A stretch of 64,000 bases of DNA. Source: Cyrtodaria siliqua. Its lineage: Eukaryota; Mollusca; Bivalvia; Adapedonta; Hiatellidae. Shown here piece after piece: positions 21,835-33,214 of the stretch. The notes beneath the pieces are model-generated. The model saw only the letters and a list, made by a program, of their open reading frames with translations, was not told the DNA's origin and searched no databases. How positions within the stretch are numbered: the first letter of the stretch is position 1; each line of letters starts with the position of its first letter. The stretch spans positions 248,001 through 312,000 of the forward strand of contig JAWPHD010001424.1 of assembly GCA_037043455.1 (NCBI GenBank). Reading direction: 5' to 3'. A program made the translations under genes and the position numbers.

Positions 21835-22440
21835 ATAAAAGAAAGTCGAACAGGAAATGTAGTATTCACAGAACACAGCCCCCACCGCCCCCCCTCCCCC
21901 ACCCCACCGATATCACAAACATAAAGGGTTGACAATAGTGGGTACAGTCAGTGGGAAAAGGTATCTGGGGCTTAATCCAGGTTCAAAGGTGAACCAAACC
22001 TCACTTTCACCCAATAGTCATCCCAATACGACCAGACAGTTTAAATAAAGAAATTCCCACCATGCTATAACCTTTAACAAAGTAAGCAGCATCAGTTTGC
22101 AATATAGGCATAACACAAGAATGATCATGTATATAAAACGTTACAAAAATAAAAGCCTAGAAAGCCACTAAGCAAGTCCTCATTGACTTGGAACAAAGCA
22201 TAGCAAGGATACAGTGCGTTGCAAAATGATAGTGTCCTAACCTATATTGATAATCTTTCGGATAAATGTAATAAAGATTGTATTTTATTTGATCTTGACC
22301 AACGAGTTTACGAAGTTTGTAAATCATATCATCATAGAAGTCAGATTAAAACCGTAAATTAAGTATTCACTAACTCGGCAGAAACCGCAGCAACAAGAGA
22401 ATATACAATTTATAGCACGCCAGGACAAGATTGAAGACAT
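21835..22440 (-). mobile_element. family A retroposon copy, near full length
   Basis: From the tail side (AAAGAAAGTCGAACAGGAAA TG) through a C-rich tract (21888-21908), GGGTTGACAATAGTGG, the core, TCAAAGGTGAACCAAACCTC, AAGCAGCATCAGTTTGCAAT and the 5' end AGCACGCCAGGACAAGATTG. It follows the order of the bounded copy at 31667-32130. Diverged and non-coding. Confidence 0.75.
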
Positions 22441-22854
22441 TCATTAAACGTTACTATCCTTTTCAGGATGTAGGTAGACATCGTTATATGGTCCACCATC
22501 TGTCTGCACATCGCATACTTAAAGAGAACAGCATAGTGGCGAACTGTAAATAGATCACTCAAACACTAGACATGCTGTACGTTGAAAATGATAGGGGTTA
22601 AAACATGTTTTGATAATATTTCGAACAATAACAATAAAGATTGTATGAAAGTGATCATGACCAAGGATTTTATGACAACACATCACCACAGACGTCAGGT
22701 TATCATTGTTCGTGTCACAAAACGTCTTATTTTTAAGTGCTTATTTTTATGACGTGTAACGGTTGATAGAAAGCAGCGTTTAGATATTAGACGTTATTAC
22801 CCAGAATTATAATCACTGTAAAACTATAGATACTACGGTGTCCTGTTAGGGCCA
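22441..22854. other. no feature recognised
   Basis: AT-rich, nothing of note. Confidence 0.4.
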
Positions 22855-23170
22855 TCTTACCATCGCATCTTACCATCGACTATCGACCTAGGTCGATGGT
22901 CGATGTTAAGATGCGATGGTCGATAGTAAGATGCGATGGTAAGATGCGATGGTCGATGGTAAGATGAGATGGTCGATGGTAAGATGCTATCGACCATCAC
23001 ATCTTACCATCGACCATCGCATCTTACCATCGCATCTTACCATCGACCATCGCATCTTACCATAGCATCTTACCATCGACCATCGCATCTTACCATCGAC
23101 CATCGCATCTTACCATCGCATCTTACCATCGACTATCGCATCTTACCATCGCATCTTATCATCGCATCTT
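22855..23170. repeat. CATCTTACCATCG minisatellite with strand switches
   Basis: Words GCATCTTACCATC and GACCATC, units of about 11-26 bp. The array changes strand internally: CATCTTACCATCG up to 22892, its complement from 22899, and back near 22990, with the first dyad centred on CCTAGG at about 22890-22895. A plus frame of 96 codons (22969-23259) is repeat translation. Confidence 0.9.
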
Positions 23171-23425
23171 TCGCGTCCTGCCACCCTTCATCTCCCTACT
23201 GGAACCTACTCAAACCCAGTCACAGAAGGGTGACAATGCCAAGTTTGCTGTACTTCTGAATTCCGAATTCCGAATTTTGAAGTCTGATAGATTGCACGCG
23301 TCTATATATAATTCCGTAGTAAGGCCAAACAAAACAATATGTGTGTTTAGGCAGGGCTCTATATTTCAATTTTCATCCCAGGTTTAGGGTAACATGCCAG
23401 AAAATAGTACGTAGGGTATATTTAC

Positions 23426-23429
<4 letters not shown>
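23171..23429. other. no feature recognised
   Basis: Short AT-rich spacer between a minisatellite and an AT microsatellite. Confidence 0.4.

Positions 23430-23456
<27 letters not shown>
23430..23456. repeat. (AT)n microsatellite
   Basis: Uninterrupted AT dinucleotides. Confidence 0.97.
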
Positions 23457-23644
23457 GAAACATAGCATTTTATACCCAGAACAGCCTTGATTTTTATGTT
23501 TTTCTGGTAAATTGGAAAATATTTCTAGGTTTCACCAGAAAAATTAGGTAGGGTCTGGTTACCCTAAACACACATAATTATTTGCAAGGCCTAAGTTGAA
23601 CGCTCATATTAAAATTAATTAGAATTGAACAAAGCAGGTTTTTG

Positions 23645-23685
23645 CTTACCCACACCCACACCCACACACCCCACCCACCCAACAT
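23645..23685. repeat. CCCACA-rich tract
   Basis: Repeated CCCACA/CACCC words on the plus strand. Confidence 0.85.
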
Positions 23686-23713
23686 GGTGGAATAGTTGTC
23701 CTTACACTCGTCT

Positions 23714-23884
23714 TAATATAGGTGGCTTTGAAGTAGAATACCGCTTAAGCCGGTGCTAGGGGCGTGAGAAGTGTTGCTTCTTTCATTACTTCTCATGAAC
23801 AGATTCAATAAAACCGAGACTGCTGCTTTTTTCTCTTAATTGTGTTTGTTGCTCTCAAAGGATCACCTTTATCAGTACTTATTA
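23714..23884 (+). mobile_element. family B copy
   Basis: AATATAGGTGGCTTTGAAGT, ACCGCTTAAGCCGGTGCTAG then GGGCGTGA lead into stem 1 (GAGAAGT 23766-23772, ACTTCTC 23788-23794) and the second hairpin (CAGATTC...GAGACTG, weakened), then TGTTTGTTGCTCTCAAAGGA and the TATCAGTACTTATT end. No protein. Confidence 0.8.
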
Positions 23885-23910
23885 ACATATTTTTCAATTT
23901 AATATGTAAT

Positions 23911-24158
23911 AACTGAATGTTGTTTAACGGCTCATCAGCACAGTATAGGTAATTTATAGCCGCCCCAGAGAGCGGGGAAGGATATATAGGAATCCGGGAA
24001 CCTGCCCTACTCTTATTATCGAATAGATTCCTATGGTTCTTTAACGTGCTCGGAGGATAGACCGATACACGGGACCGCCCGGTTTACGTCCCCATTCGAC
24101 GGACGAGGCTAAGGGAAAGTGTCTTGCCCAAGAACACGCCGACGGAACTCAGTGGCAA
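23911..24158 (-). mobile_element. SINE T1, 5'-truncated copy
   Basis: Minus-strand match to 38143-38456: TTGGGCAAGACACTTTCCCT, CGTAAACCGGGCGGTCCCGT, GAGCCGTTAAACAACATTCA. It lacks the tRNA-like head, as expected of a truncated retroposon. Confidence 0.85.
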
Positions 24159-24189
24159 ATTGTCTCACTGACAAACCTGAGATTATATT

Positions 24190-24247
24190 GGGAAAGAGAG
24201 AAAGAGAGGGGGAGGGAGAGAGAGAGAGAGAGAGGAGAGAGAGGGGT
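24190..24247. repeat. GA-rich simple repeat
   Basis: GAGAGAGA and GGGAGGG words. Confidence 0.9.
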
Positions 24248-24283
24248 GTGGATAAAACGAAGAAGAGGCCTAATGTACATTAC

Positions 24284-24446
24284 GATGCGATGGTCGATGT
24301 TAAAATGCGATGGTCGATGGTAAGATGCGATGGTAAGATGCGATGGTCGATGGTAAGATGCGATGGTCGATGGTAAGATGCGATGGTAAGATGCGATGGT
24401 CGATGGTAAGATGCGTTGGTCGATTGTCCATCGCATCTTACCATAT
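24284..24446. repeat. GATGCGATGGTAA minisatellite (complement of 22855-23170)
   Basis: Same words as the array 1.2 kb upstream but in the opposite orientation (GATGCGATGGTCGATGGTAA), with a short switch back to CATCGCATCTTACCAT at its end. Frames at 24119-24436 on both strands are repeat translation. Confidence 0.9.
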
Positions 24447-24764
24447 TACCAGGAATCTAACATCAATGATTACTTAAATCATTGAGGTACAATGTATGTA
24501 CTGAGCTGTCAATGCAGTGAAAATACATTAGATGCAATAAAAAAAGAAATTAATATATAAACAGATATAATTTATAAAAAGTCTACCCACCATACCCGAA
24601 CACCATCATGAGGTAATACACTATATGTGACTGTGACATAATGTATAGCATAATTAAAGTAGATGGTACTTAGACCTGGTCGTTATTGAGTCATCAATTT
24701 GGTATGGCAAGTGCTTTGCACATTAAAGTAAATACTTATAATATCTTATTTATCTGATATAAAC
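24447..24764. other. no feature recognised
   Basis: AT-rich spacer. Confidence 0.4.
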
Positions 24765-25152
24765 CAGACTGTCTTTTGACTGTTACTTGTGATGCGCAGG
24801 CTTCATAATCACTGCGCCGAAAAACTTTGTTTGTTTATTTCACTCTTCTGGGCATACCATTTTATTAGATAATCGGACCATACGCCGCTGGACATGGAAT
24901 AATGGCAGTTAATATGGCATGTCCACCGCAATATGCATGCTATCTTCGGGATGGTTAAAGTTCTGTTCTATTGATTTTATGAATATTGATTTCTGCTCAA
25001 CCCGGGGCTAGGGGGCTAGGGGGCATGAACGGTAGCAAGCATATTTCACTACCGTTCATGAACAGTCTCAATCAAACCGAGACTGCTGCAATATTTCGTA
25101 TTTATCGTGTTCGGCTGTTTCCAAAGGTCCACTATCATACTCTTCCAATACT
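24765..25152 (+). mobile_element. family B' copy with three clear hairpins
   Basis: Starts near GACTGTTACTTGTGATGCGC, then GGACATG...CATGTCC (7-bp stem), ATCTTCGGGATGG, CAACCCGGGGCTAGGGGGC, stem 1 GAACGGTAG (25027-25035)/CTACCGTTC (25049-25057), stem 2 CAGTCTC (25063-25069)/GAGACTG (25079-25085), then GTTTCCAAAGGTCCACTATC and ATACTCTT. No protein. The regular stem-loops suggest a structured transcript (inference). Confidence 0.8.
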
Positions 25153-25155
25153 TAG

Positions 25156-25262
25156 TTAATGGGTGTTCAAACCCCGCAGCGGCATTTTGTTTTGCCACTG
25201 ATCGTTCTAAGGTGGTAGCCCTATTGTCAGTTGAATGTGGTCCTTGAATGCTACTCTATGAT
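25156..25262 (+). mobile_element. family A core fragment
   Basis: GCCACTGATCGTTCTAAGGT then GGTAGCCCTATTGTCA and GTGGTCCTTGAATGCTACT. An internal deletion joins the core to the 3' block. Confidence 0.7.
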
Positions 25263-26281
25263 TGTAAACTTCACATTTTCTAAATGGATGATTAGCTATG
25301 CCTTTGCGTGGTGTGGACTTCACAACTCGTTTATCTAAATATGTCAGTTGTGATTCATTATTCAATAATGAAACATGTTAATTTTAAATGCAAAGGGCAT
25401 CATTTAATTTACCAATAATTGATTGGTAACATTCAAACACACATACAAACCTTACATACTAAAGAAGATGAACCCCCAGGGGAAATTATTGCTTTAGACA
25501 GACGGGTTTCCTATTTGACTATACACGAGTTAAGCACGCTCAGGGGAACATATTTATTCAGTCAGGTTTTTATTGGGAAAATATAACTGTTCAACATTGA
25601 TATATACAAAAAAAAACCAGATAAATGCCTTTCATATTGATTTGCATGGGCGTCTCATTTGATAGGATACGCTATAGCGGCAAGGTTATATGAACTGATA
25701 GACTTGCTATACTAGTTCTTCATAGTTGACCTGTGCCATTTGATTTTAGGTGTGCCGATATAATGATCAGTCTGAAAACCATTGTTTATCTTGACTGTAT
25801 AATGTTTTATGTGTCTACGTATCGAGTGTTATTAGGTGCATATGTAACAGTACCCAGACCTTGTCAGTTCAAAACAACAATTTTGGTTTCAAACCTTCTT
25901 TTGTTCAAGACGATGTCTATGTTTTTAGCATTTAGAAATATAGTGTAAACTGTATTGAAATTCTAAATTTTATGACGGCGACGTTAACGGCGACGTTAGC
26001 TGAGCAGTTAAACACTATTTGCGACCGTTAAACGACTGATACACTGTCGCAAAATTCAACATTTCAACACCCGTTTCTAGCACAATTCAGAGATTTTGGG
26101 CCGTTTTTTTCCACCCAAACGCTTTCAAATAAAACTAGATGACGTCACGTTTTTATCGGTTTAACGTCACATGACTGGATTTGCTTAATGTCAAAAAATC
26201 GGATTCTATGATTTTTGTCAACTGCGTTAGAATACGAGGCATATGTACAGAGTATTGTTAGTTTGTATTAGGTATAGTAAG
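25263..26281. other. no gene recognised
   Basis: AT-rich. The 71-codon plus frame at 25733-25948 has no domain. GGCGACGTTAAC/GGCGACGTTAGC is a short direct repeat at 25977-26000. Confidence 0.4.
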
Positions 26282-27130
26282 ACATGTTTTTGCATAGGGA
26301 GGGATGTATTTTTAGATTTGTAATATGTATTTAGCATAGTTAGATATTATTTGAGATACGTATTTGGTATAGAGAGATATGTTTCTGAGATTAAATATAA
26401 TGTGATATGTATTTGAGATATGTATTTAATATAGTGAGGTATGTATTTGAGATATGTATTTAAGATGATGAGATATGTATTTGAGATATGTATTTACAAT
26501 TATGAGATATGGATTGCTATATTAATTTAACATAGTGAGATATGTATTTGAGATAGGTATTTGGTATAGTGAGTTTTTCATTTGCGATACGTATTTAGCA
26601 TATTGAGATATGTACTTGAGATATGTATTTGGTATAGCGAGTTATGCATTTGTAATACATATTTAACATAGTGAGATATGTACTCGAGATATGTATTTGG
26701 TGTAATGAGTTATGCATTTGCGATAAGTATTTAGCATAGTGAGATATGTACTTGAGATATGTATCTTGGATAAGTGAGATATGTATTTGAGATATATATT
26801 TAAAATAGTGAGATATATATTTGAGATATATATTTGTTATAGTGAGTTATATTTGAGATATGTATTTGGTATAGTGAGATATGTACGTATCTGAGATTTA
26901 ACATATTGAGATATGTATTTGAGATATATATTTAAAATAGTGAGATATATATTTGAGATATATATATTTGTTATAGTGAGTTATGTATTTGAGATATGTA
27001 TTTGGTGTAGTGAGATACATGTATGTACGTATCTGAGATTTGTATGTACGTATCTGAGATTTAACATAGTGTGATATGTTTGTGGCATTATGCAATGAGT
27101 AGTATGTGATATGTTTTTGGCATATTAAGA
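26282..27130. repeat. 34-bp-type minisatellite, degenerate
   Basis: About 850 bp of GAGATATGTATTT and GAGATATGTATTTGGTATAG T units (13 + 21 bp, often alternating). The minus frame at 26898-27185 is repeat translation. Confidence 0.9.
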
Positions 27131-27354
27131 ATATTATTTTGTCACATAAACGAGTAATGCGGTTTTTTTTCAAAAGTTTTCTCAAACCAAATTTAATATG
27201 ACGACGGTTGTTTATTTAGATGTTAATTGTTCAGGAAGTTCGAAATTAGCTAGTCACTGACATGTAGGTATTTCGTACAATAAAACTTATACAGCTACAT
27301 TTTAGATGTCTCGATATTGTTATTCCTTCTACCATTATTTTCTTTTCCGTTGCA
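27131..27354. other. no feature recognised
   Basis: Short AT-rich spacer. Confidence 0.4.
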
Positions 27355-27435
27355 TCTGGTTTTTGTTTTGTTGTGTGGTTTTGGGGAGGTGTGTGTGTGG
27401 GGAGCAGAGGTGATGGGGGAGGTGGGCGGAATATA
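27355..27435. repeat. G/GT-rich tract
   Basis: GGGG, GTGTGTGTGGGG and GGGGGAGG runs on the plus strand. Frames on both strands here (27246-27597) are low-complexity. Confidence 0.7.
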
Positions 27436-27584
27436 TTTGTTACAAAAAATATCGACAAATAGAATATTTACCTCGATACGCTTCAGCGTAGCTACGAACC
27501 CTCTGATGTATTTAGTATTAGTCACGGTTGCCTCGATTTGGTGGGCGTCGGTTTGTTTTTGACCAATAAGTATTATTAGACTAC

Positions 27585-27660
27585 TATAATGGGTCAACTT
27601 CGGCCAAACGAAACACAGCCTGGCTATGACCCTAACGGAATACTTGAACGCCTTTATTTA
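27585..27660 (+). mobile_element. family C fragment
   Basis: CACAGCCTGGCTATGACCCT AACGGAATACTTGAACGCC resembles CACAGCCTCGCTATGACCTG and AAGCGTTCAC of the copy at 45655-45790. Confidence 0.5.
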
Positions 27661-28953
27661 ACAGATGTAGCACGATAAGTATTACCTCATATCCCTTTGA
27701 ACAGCTTTATACAAACATTAAACACAATATTTGCACTCTATCTTCATCATATTCAAAACAGTAAAATGTGAATAATATCTCTAGTACATTTTGTCTAAGC
27801 ATTATTGTAAAAGACTCCGGCAGTATATCAGTTATACAACATTTTAACTTGGAGATTGGTACACGAATAAGCAAACATTTGAAGTTATGGTAGCTTGACA
27901 GCTGAGTTATTTCAGTACAACATCAATATAATATGATGTGAACGCACAGCGGTAATAATGAGCAACTCTCCAATCAAACAGTAACATAAATACAACATGC
28001 GGAGAACGCCCAGCAGTAATAATAAGCGAAATGCTTGATTATAAATGGTAAGATTGCTAATACCTAACTAATGCTAATCATGAAAGAAGGAAAACATTTC
28101 GGAGGAAAGCAATAAATGATGTAGAGAGTGTTAAAACAATAAAAACGAATGTTCACTTGGGTGTTGTTTACTCATTATTATGTCTTACAACGAGCAATGA
28201 AATATGTCAATTAACTGATTTTTTTTTTGTTCACTAGATGATCTGGTGGAGGGGATAAGGGGTCCATACTCTGGTAAATCACATACAATAAAAACGGCCT
28301 GAGAGCGTTTGTTGCTGTTGTTTTGGGTGGTCAGTAGCTTGTCTAAAGGCTGACACATCCACATCCCCTGAGTTTTGAAAAAACACAATCAAGACGGGCT
28401 TAGCACGTTTATTTGCTGTTTTAAGTTTTTGATAGTCAGGTTAGTTTGTAAAGATAGGGCCCTATTCGCTAGTCCTGACTCTTAGCATGCAATTGAATTG
28501 TGTTTCAAGTAAAACACACTCATCATTAACGGAGCATTAATGAAAGAAGGCGCAGGTTTGCAGGTGTGCAACGTAGTTCCCATAAAGATAATGGCAATGT
28601 AGATTGTTGGCACTTCAGTTTAGTTACAGAGTGGTCTTGTTAATTTGATTCGGGGAAACAAGGATATATAAACAATAATGAAACGCATAGGTTTATTTAT
28701 TTATTTTAATAATGGGCACTGTCAGGCATTTTTAAAGGCAAAGATGCCATGAAAACTTTTTTTTATTTTGAAATAAGACTCTGCACTGTAAATAATGAAA
28801 GGTTTTAGAGCTACGCACACTGTACCAGAACTAAGACAATGGTAAACGACGTTGCACTATACAAAGTTCGAACTGGCGAAGGTTAAGGTTGTGAAAGGCG
28901 TTGACGTAGGTGACTAATACAATAAAACAAAAGATAGGTCAATTAAACATTAA
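27661..28953. other. no gene recognised
   Basis: AT-rich. A short direct repeat ACGC(A/C)CAGC(G/A)GTAATAAT occurs at about 27944 and 28007. Otherwise nothing. Confidence 0.4.
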
Positions 28954-30004
28954 ATGAGTATGCCCATGCAAGATGTTTACGCTTTAAAATACTTGATTTT
29001 GGTCTTTACGTTTATCATGATATGTGTTATTATTATCTGGAGAAAGTATTTGCAAAATTTGAAAGACGCGACCTCCGCGCCTCCACGCCAACTATGGCGT
29101 GGCCATATAGCTATGATGAAAGTCACACTGTCAAACGGATGCATCCATCTCAATACCCCCACCCCCACCAAAGATGCAACTTCCTCAAAATCCACTAATA
29201 AAACATCGTAACACACTGAGCGTGGAGTGACATTTAATATGCATATTATATACATACATATAATAACAGCTTTTCGTGAGTAGGATGAAGTTAAGGAGTT
29301 AACTATTCCTTTGCTATATACAGAAAGGCAGAATGAACAGAGCTAGATTACAATGATAGGATGCAGTGTGTGTATTACATACAAAATAACATTTTGCGCT
29401 ACTGTAAAGAACATCAGTTGAATGGCATTTCAGTATGTAATAAAAGCTTATCAGTTAATGCTGGCACTGCGACGTATCTTCGCAATTCAAAAGGTAAAAC
29501 ATACAACAGATGATTGTTCAGCTAAACCTGCTTGCTAGATTCGGACACATGCTGTATTGATTATACAACGAGTATTTCATAATGCAATTTACATAGCGTT
29601 GTACAAACATCGTTTTGCATTCGTTGTATGTTTTTTATGACCGTTCTTGTCTTTAAATTAAACCTGTTTAAAATTATGAATTTCATCTCCAGAGAATGAC
29701 TTTCATACTAGTAACTCTTTTTTTTTAAATGGGCATGTAACAAGGTGTTGGTGGTATTGTTAGATAGGTATTTTCCACGTTTTATGGCCACGGCGAAGGA
29801 TGTAAATTTTCAGAAAGTTTAGAACTGTAATGAAATTGTTTTGACATACTTTTCTTGTTTCGTGTACTTTCAACAAGCTCAAAAAATATAGATATTCGCC
29901 ATTAAACAAGTGTTCCTTTTTTGTCCGCACATATATTTGTTAATTGGAAACAGTTCATAGCTAATAATAATAACCTTTAGAGCTCGTATCTGTTTAGAAA
30001 TTAG
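28954..30004. other. no gene recognised
   Basis: An 85-codon plus frame (28954-29211) would encode one hydrophobic helix followed by a basic, polar tail. It has no recognised family, no neighbour gene and no supporting signal. The remainder is AT-rich. Confidence 0.35.
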
Positions 30005-30490
30005 AAAATAGTTCTATAGGACCCACTTAACCAACACCGTAGATCCACACTTGACGTTAAACTAAATCAAATGAGCACATTAAATAGCCAATGACCAGCA
30101 ATACACGACACAAGGAGTGGTTAAGTCAGGGGACCGATTTGGAACGGTCAGTAGGCAATGTGGCCTACTAGTTAGCTTAAATAGATTTGATTTTAACGCT
30201 ATTAATCCTGTCTTCAAGACTGTGTGAAAAAAAAAAAGCGTGCGTGAAAATTAATCAAGTTAAGTTTGATTGATATATTGCGTTTATTGTGATTTTTAAC
30301 TTTCCAAGCATGATACTTTTATATGTAAAATAGCTAAACACAAGAAGTTATGGTGTCTTCGAGTGCTATATATATGATTTCAATTGAACGCTGAAGACAG
30401 GATTATAGCGAGGTTGTGTATACTTAAAATCGATTTAAGCTTTATTGCTATATTAGGCCATATTGCCTACTGACCGTTCCAAGTCGGTAA
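30005..30490. mobile_element. family C, two copies in inverted arrangement
   Basis: A plus copy (30005-30225: GTAGATCCACACTTG ... TTTGGAACGGTCAGTAGGCA ... CGCTATTAATCCTGTCTTCA) faces a minus copy (30380-30490: GAAGACAGGATTATAGCGAG ... GCCTACTGACCGTTCC). The arms pair over roughly 85 bp around a 160-bp loop. Either a foldback element or two insertions head to head. Confidence 0.65.
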
Positions 30491-30630
30491 TCCTGTCCTC
30501 CGCTCTTTGTGATGTTGGGTATTTTCCTTTTCATAGTATATTTGATTTGCCATTTGTTTTGGTAGAGTGCGGGCCTAAGTTGCAACGGCGTTTGGATGAT
30601 GTGGTTTTTATAGATTTTTTTCCTCATTTT

Positions 30631-30790
30631 CAAGTAGAATACCGCTTTAGTCGGTGCTAGAGGGCATGAGAGGTGTTGCACCTTTTATTACCTCTCATGA
30701 ACAGACTCAATAAAACTAACTGTGCTACTTGTCTCTCATGTATATGTTCGTTGCGTCCAACGGACCCTTTTTCTCAGTATGTATTGTTTT
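30631..30790 (+). mobile_element. family B copy, 5' truncated
   Basis: AGTAGAATACCGCTTTAGTC, then stem 1 GAGAGGT (30668-30674)/ACCTCTC (30690-30696), perfect. Stem 2 is degraded (CAGACTC without a matching GAGTCTG). Confidence 0.75.
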
Positions 30791-31109
30791 CAGACAAGAT
30801 GACACCTACCGTTTTCAAAATCACATTCTTAATTGTTATCATAGTTGTTTTCACACGCCATGTTGGAAAATTGAGTTCTGACACAATTACATTTTAGTTA
30901 TTTAGAAAGCTCCATAAAGTAATATACTATTTAATTGGTTTCCTTTACATAATTGAAGCATAGTTGGTAACAGATAATAATGGTTAATAAAATAAATTCT
31001 AGGAAATAATTATGAACACAACAGCGTTGTTGGTATGTGTCATTTGCATACATTTTTCCAAACATCAATTTCGAAGCGTCATCATTTTTTTTCCATTTTT
31101 TTTCATTTT
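30791..31109. other. no feature recognised
   Basis: AT-rich spacer. Short frames on both strands only. Confidence 0.4.
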
Positions 31110-32545
31110 TATTCTTAAGGTCGCCGATTCGACGTTGATTTATATTCATGTATTATAATAAGCTCACAATGTCCAGATCGCCCAGAAAAATCACCAAGAT
31201 TCACATTAACGTTGAGACAACTGGAATTTAAATTTCAAAGTAGCAGTCTTGTTTAATTAGTTTAAATCTTTTAGATATAAACACTAATCTATACTGATTA
31301 TAAAATCAACACTTTAGATGGTACCCTATGGATTTCTTGATAATCAATCAACTTCGCAAAAAATTCAGTTAAGACTATACTTTCTTTCTTAATCGTAGGT
31401 TGTTCCACTCGACATTGATTTGCATTCATGTATGATTATAAGCTCATCAGTTTTTAGATCGTTAACCGTCTTCATCAATCTTGCCAAAAAATCAGTTAAC
31501 TTAAGTTTCTTCGTCAACATTTTGCATTTCATTATTAATCGTAGGGTCTCCAACGCGACATTGATTTGCATTCATGTATGACAGATAATAAGCTCAAGAG
31601 TTTCAGATCATCAGCGAAGATCAAAAAGATTCTCATAAGACATTTATGTTGACATACATTGACAAGAAATATAAAAAGATCGGACAGGGAAAGTAGCATT
31701 GAAGGAGGACAGTCAACCACAAAACACAGAAACAAACACGCAAATAAACAAGAAGGCAAAAGTAATAATAAATGCAAACGACATCACAAACACAAAAGGG
31801 TTGACAATAGGGCTACCGCCTTGGAACGGTCAGTGGCAAAGTAGGCCACTGGTGATTTAAACCGGTTCTAGGGTGCACCAAACCTCACACTTACCCTACT
31901 GTCATCCCATTAAAACAGGACAGTGTAAATAAAGAAATCCCCGCCATGATCTAATCTCTAACCAACAAGGCAGCATCAATAGGCAATATAAGTAAAACAC
32001 AAATATGCTCGTGTAAATATAATACAGAAAAACAATATCCTTAAAAGCCACAATGAAGGTACTCATTGACTTGGCAGAAGCCAGAGCAACAAGAGAATAA
32101 ACCATTAAGGGCACGACAAGAAAGATCATAGACATACATTGACAAGACCGGTGTAATTTGAAATTCAAAGTAGCAGTCTCTTTTCAAACTGCGTCGGTTT
32201 AAATCTTGTAGATATACACACTAATATATACTGATTATAAAAACAAAACAATATTAGATGGTTCGCTATGGCTTTCTTGGTAATCATTAGATCAACTTCG
32301 CCGAAAGGTCATTTAAGACTCTTCTGTCTTTATTAATCTTAGGTTTTACCAATCGACATTTATTTGCATTCACGCATGATAATTAGCTCAAGAGTTTCAG
32401 ATCGTCAAGGAACGATCAGCAAGATCCACAATAATGTTGAATTAATGACAAGACCTCAAAGTAGCATTCTTTTTTCAAAGTGTGTCAGTGTAAATCTGCT
32501 ATATATACATACTAATATATACTTTGAAAATATAATCTAGTGTGC
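31110..32545. repeat. four-unit tandem array, about 285-bp unit, interrupted by family A
   Basis: Each unit has CGACATTGATTTGCATTCAT, AAGCTCA, CAGATCGTCA, AAAGTAGCAGTCTT and GATATAAACACTAAT landmarks. Units start near 31125, 31403, 31556 and 32355; the second is shortened and the third is split by the family A insertion at 31667-32130. Confidence 0.8.
31667..32130 (-). mobile_element. complete family A retroposon, 464 bp, 16-bp TSD
   Basis: Flanked by identical GACATACATTGACAAG (31651-31666 and 32131-32146). This and the A/T-rich tail at the left edge (AAATATAAAAAGATC) show insertion by target-primed reverse transcription on the minus strand. It has no coding frame, so it depends on a LINE in trans (SINE-like), yet its 5' end (right side) shows no clear tRNA, 7SL or 5S head. 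The core ACTGACCGTTCCAAGGCGGT lies near the middle. Confidence 0.9.
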
Positions 32546-32971
32546 TTTTGATAAAGATTGTCATTATGATATTGTTAGAACGTTATATGTATATAACCAC
32601 TATTTAGCAAATGCCGCTCCATTGGGTTGTTGTATAAAAAGTGTATTTATGGCTTTGAATATATTCTTAATAAAACGCTCTAGAATTATAATCTAAGCTT
32701 GCACCTTTTGAGCAGCATCAAGTGAAAATAGCTAAAACCTTGACATCTTTTGTTAATATAATAGCGCTCTTGTATGGCATATATATATATCATATTTTTT
32801 GGTGATAAACGGAGATCGGTTTGGTTATATGCAAATTACCATGCTGCAATGGTAACAGTGCGACAGATATTTAGTGGTTTCACACCCTGAATTAAAATAA
32901 TTAATAACACGTATTTTAATATCTGCCTATAAAACAGAGGTATGTCATTGTTACAACTTATAATGTTAACT
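32546..32971. other. no feature recognised
   Basis: AT-rich, with a short (AT)n run near 32779-32790. Confidence 0.4.
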
Positions 32972-33212
32972 TTACAACGGTAGTGGTCTATTGGTAGACT
33001 GTTTGCTCGCATGTGGGACATCGTGGTTTCTAACACTGACCTAGTCACACAAAAGACATCATAACAATGGTGCCAGAAGCCGCCCCGTGCTTGACATTCA
33101 GCATATAAAAGGTAGTGATTGGAATAATCGGCCCGGTTTCAGTACAATGTGACAGGGTGTGTTACCATGCTATGTGTCTAGGCGTGGTACTCCAGTGTGG
33201 AAACAATATAAA
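32972..33212 (+). mobile_element. tRNA-derived SINE (T4)
   Basis: GGTAGTGGTCTATTGGTAGA is a tRNA-like A-box/D-arm and GTGGTTTCTAACACTGA a degenerate B box 35 bp on. The body ATGGTGCCAGAAGCCGCC ... CGGCCCGGTTTCAGTACAAT then GTGACAGGGTG reads, from memory, like a SINE body common in bivalve genomes. A family A copy follows directly at 33215. Confidence 0.75.
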
Positions 33213-33214
33213 AG

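Noticed and set aside
28954..29211. 85-codon frame with one hydrophobic helix
   Set aside because: A single hydrophobic stretch is common in AT-rich chance frames. No homology, splice context or neighbour supports it.
31902..32168. 88-codon hydrophobic minus frame
   Set aside because: Lies within the family A retroposon and its target duplication; other copies do not keep it open.
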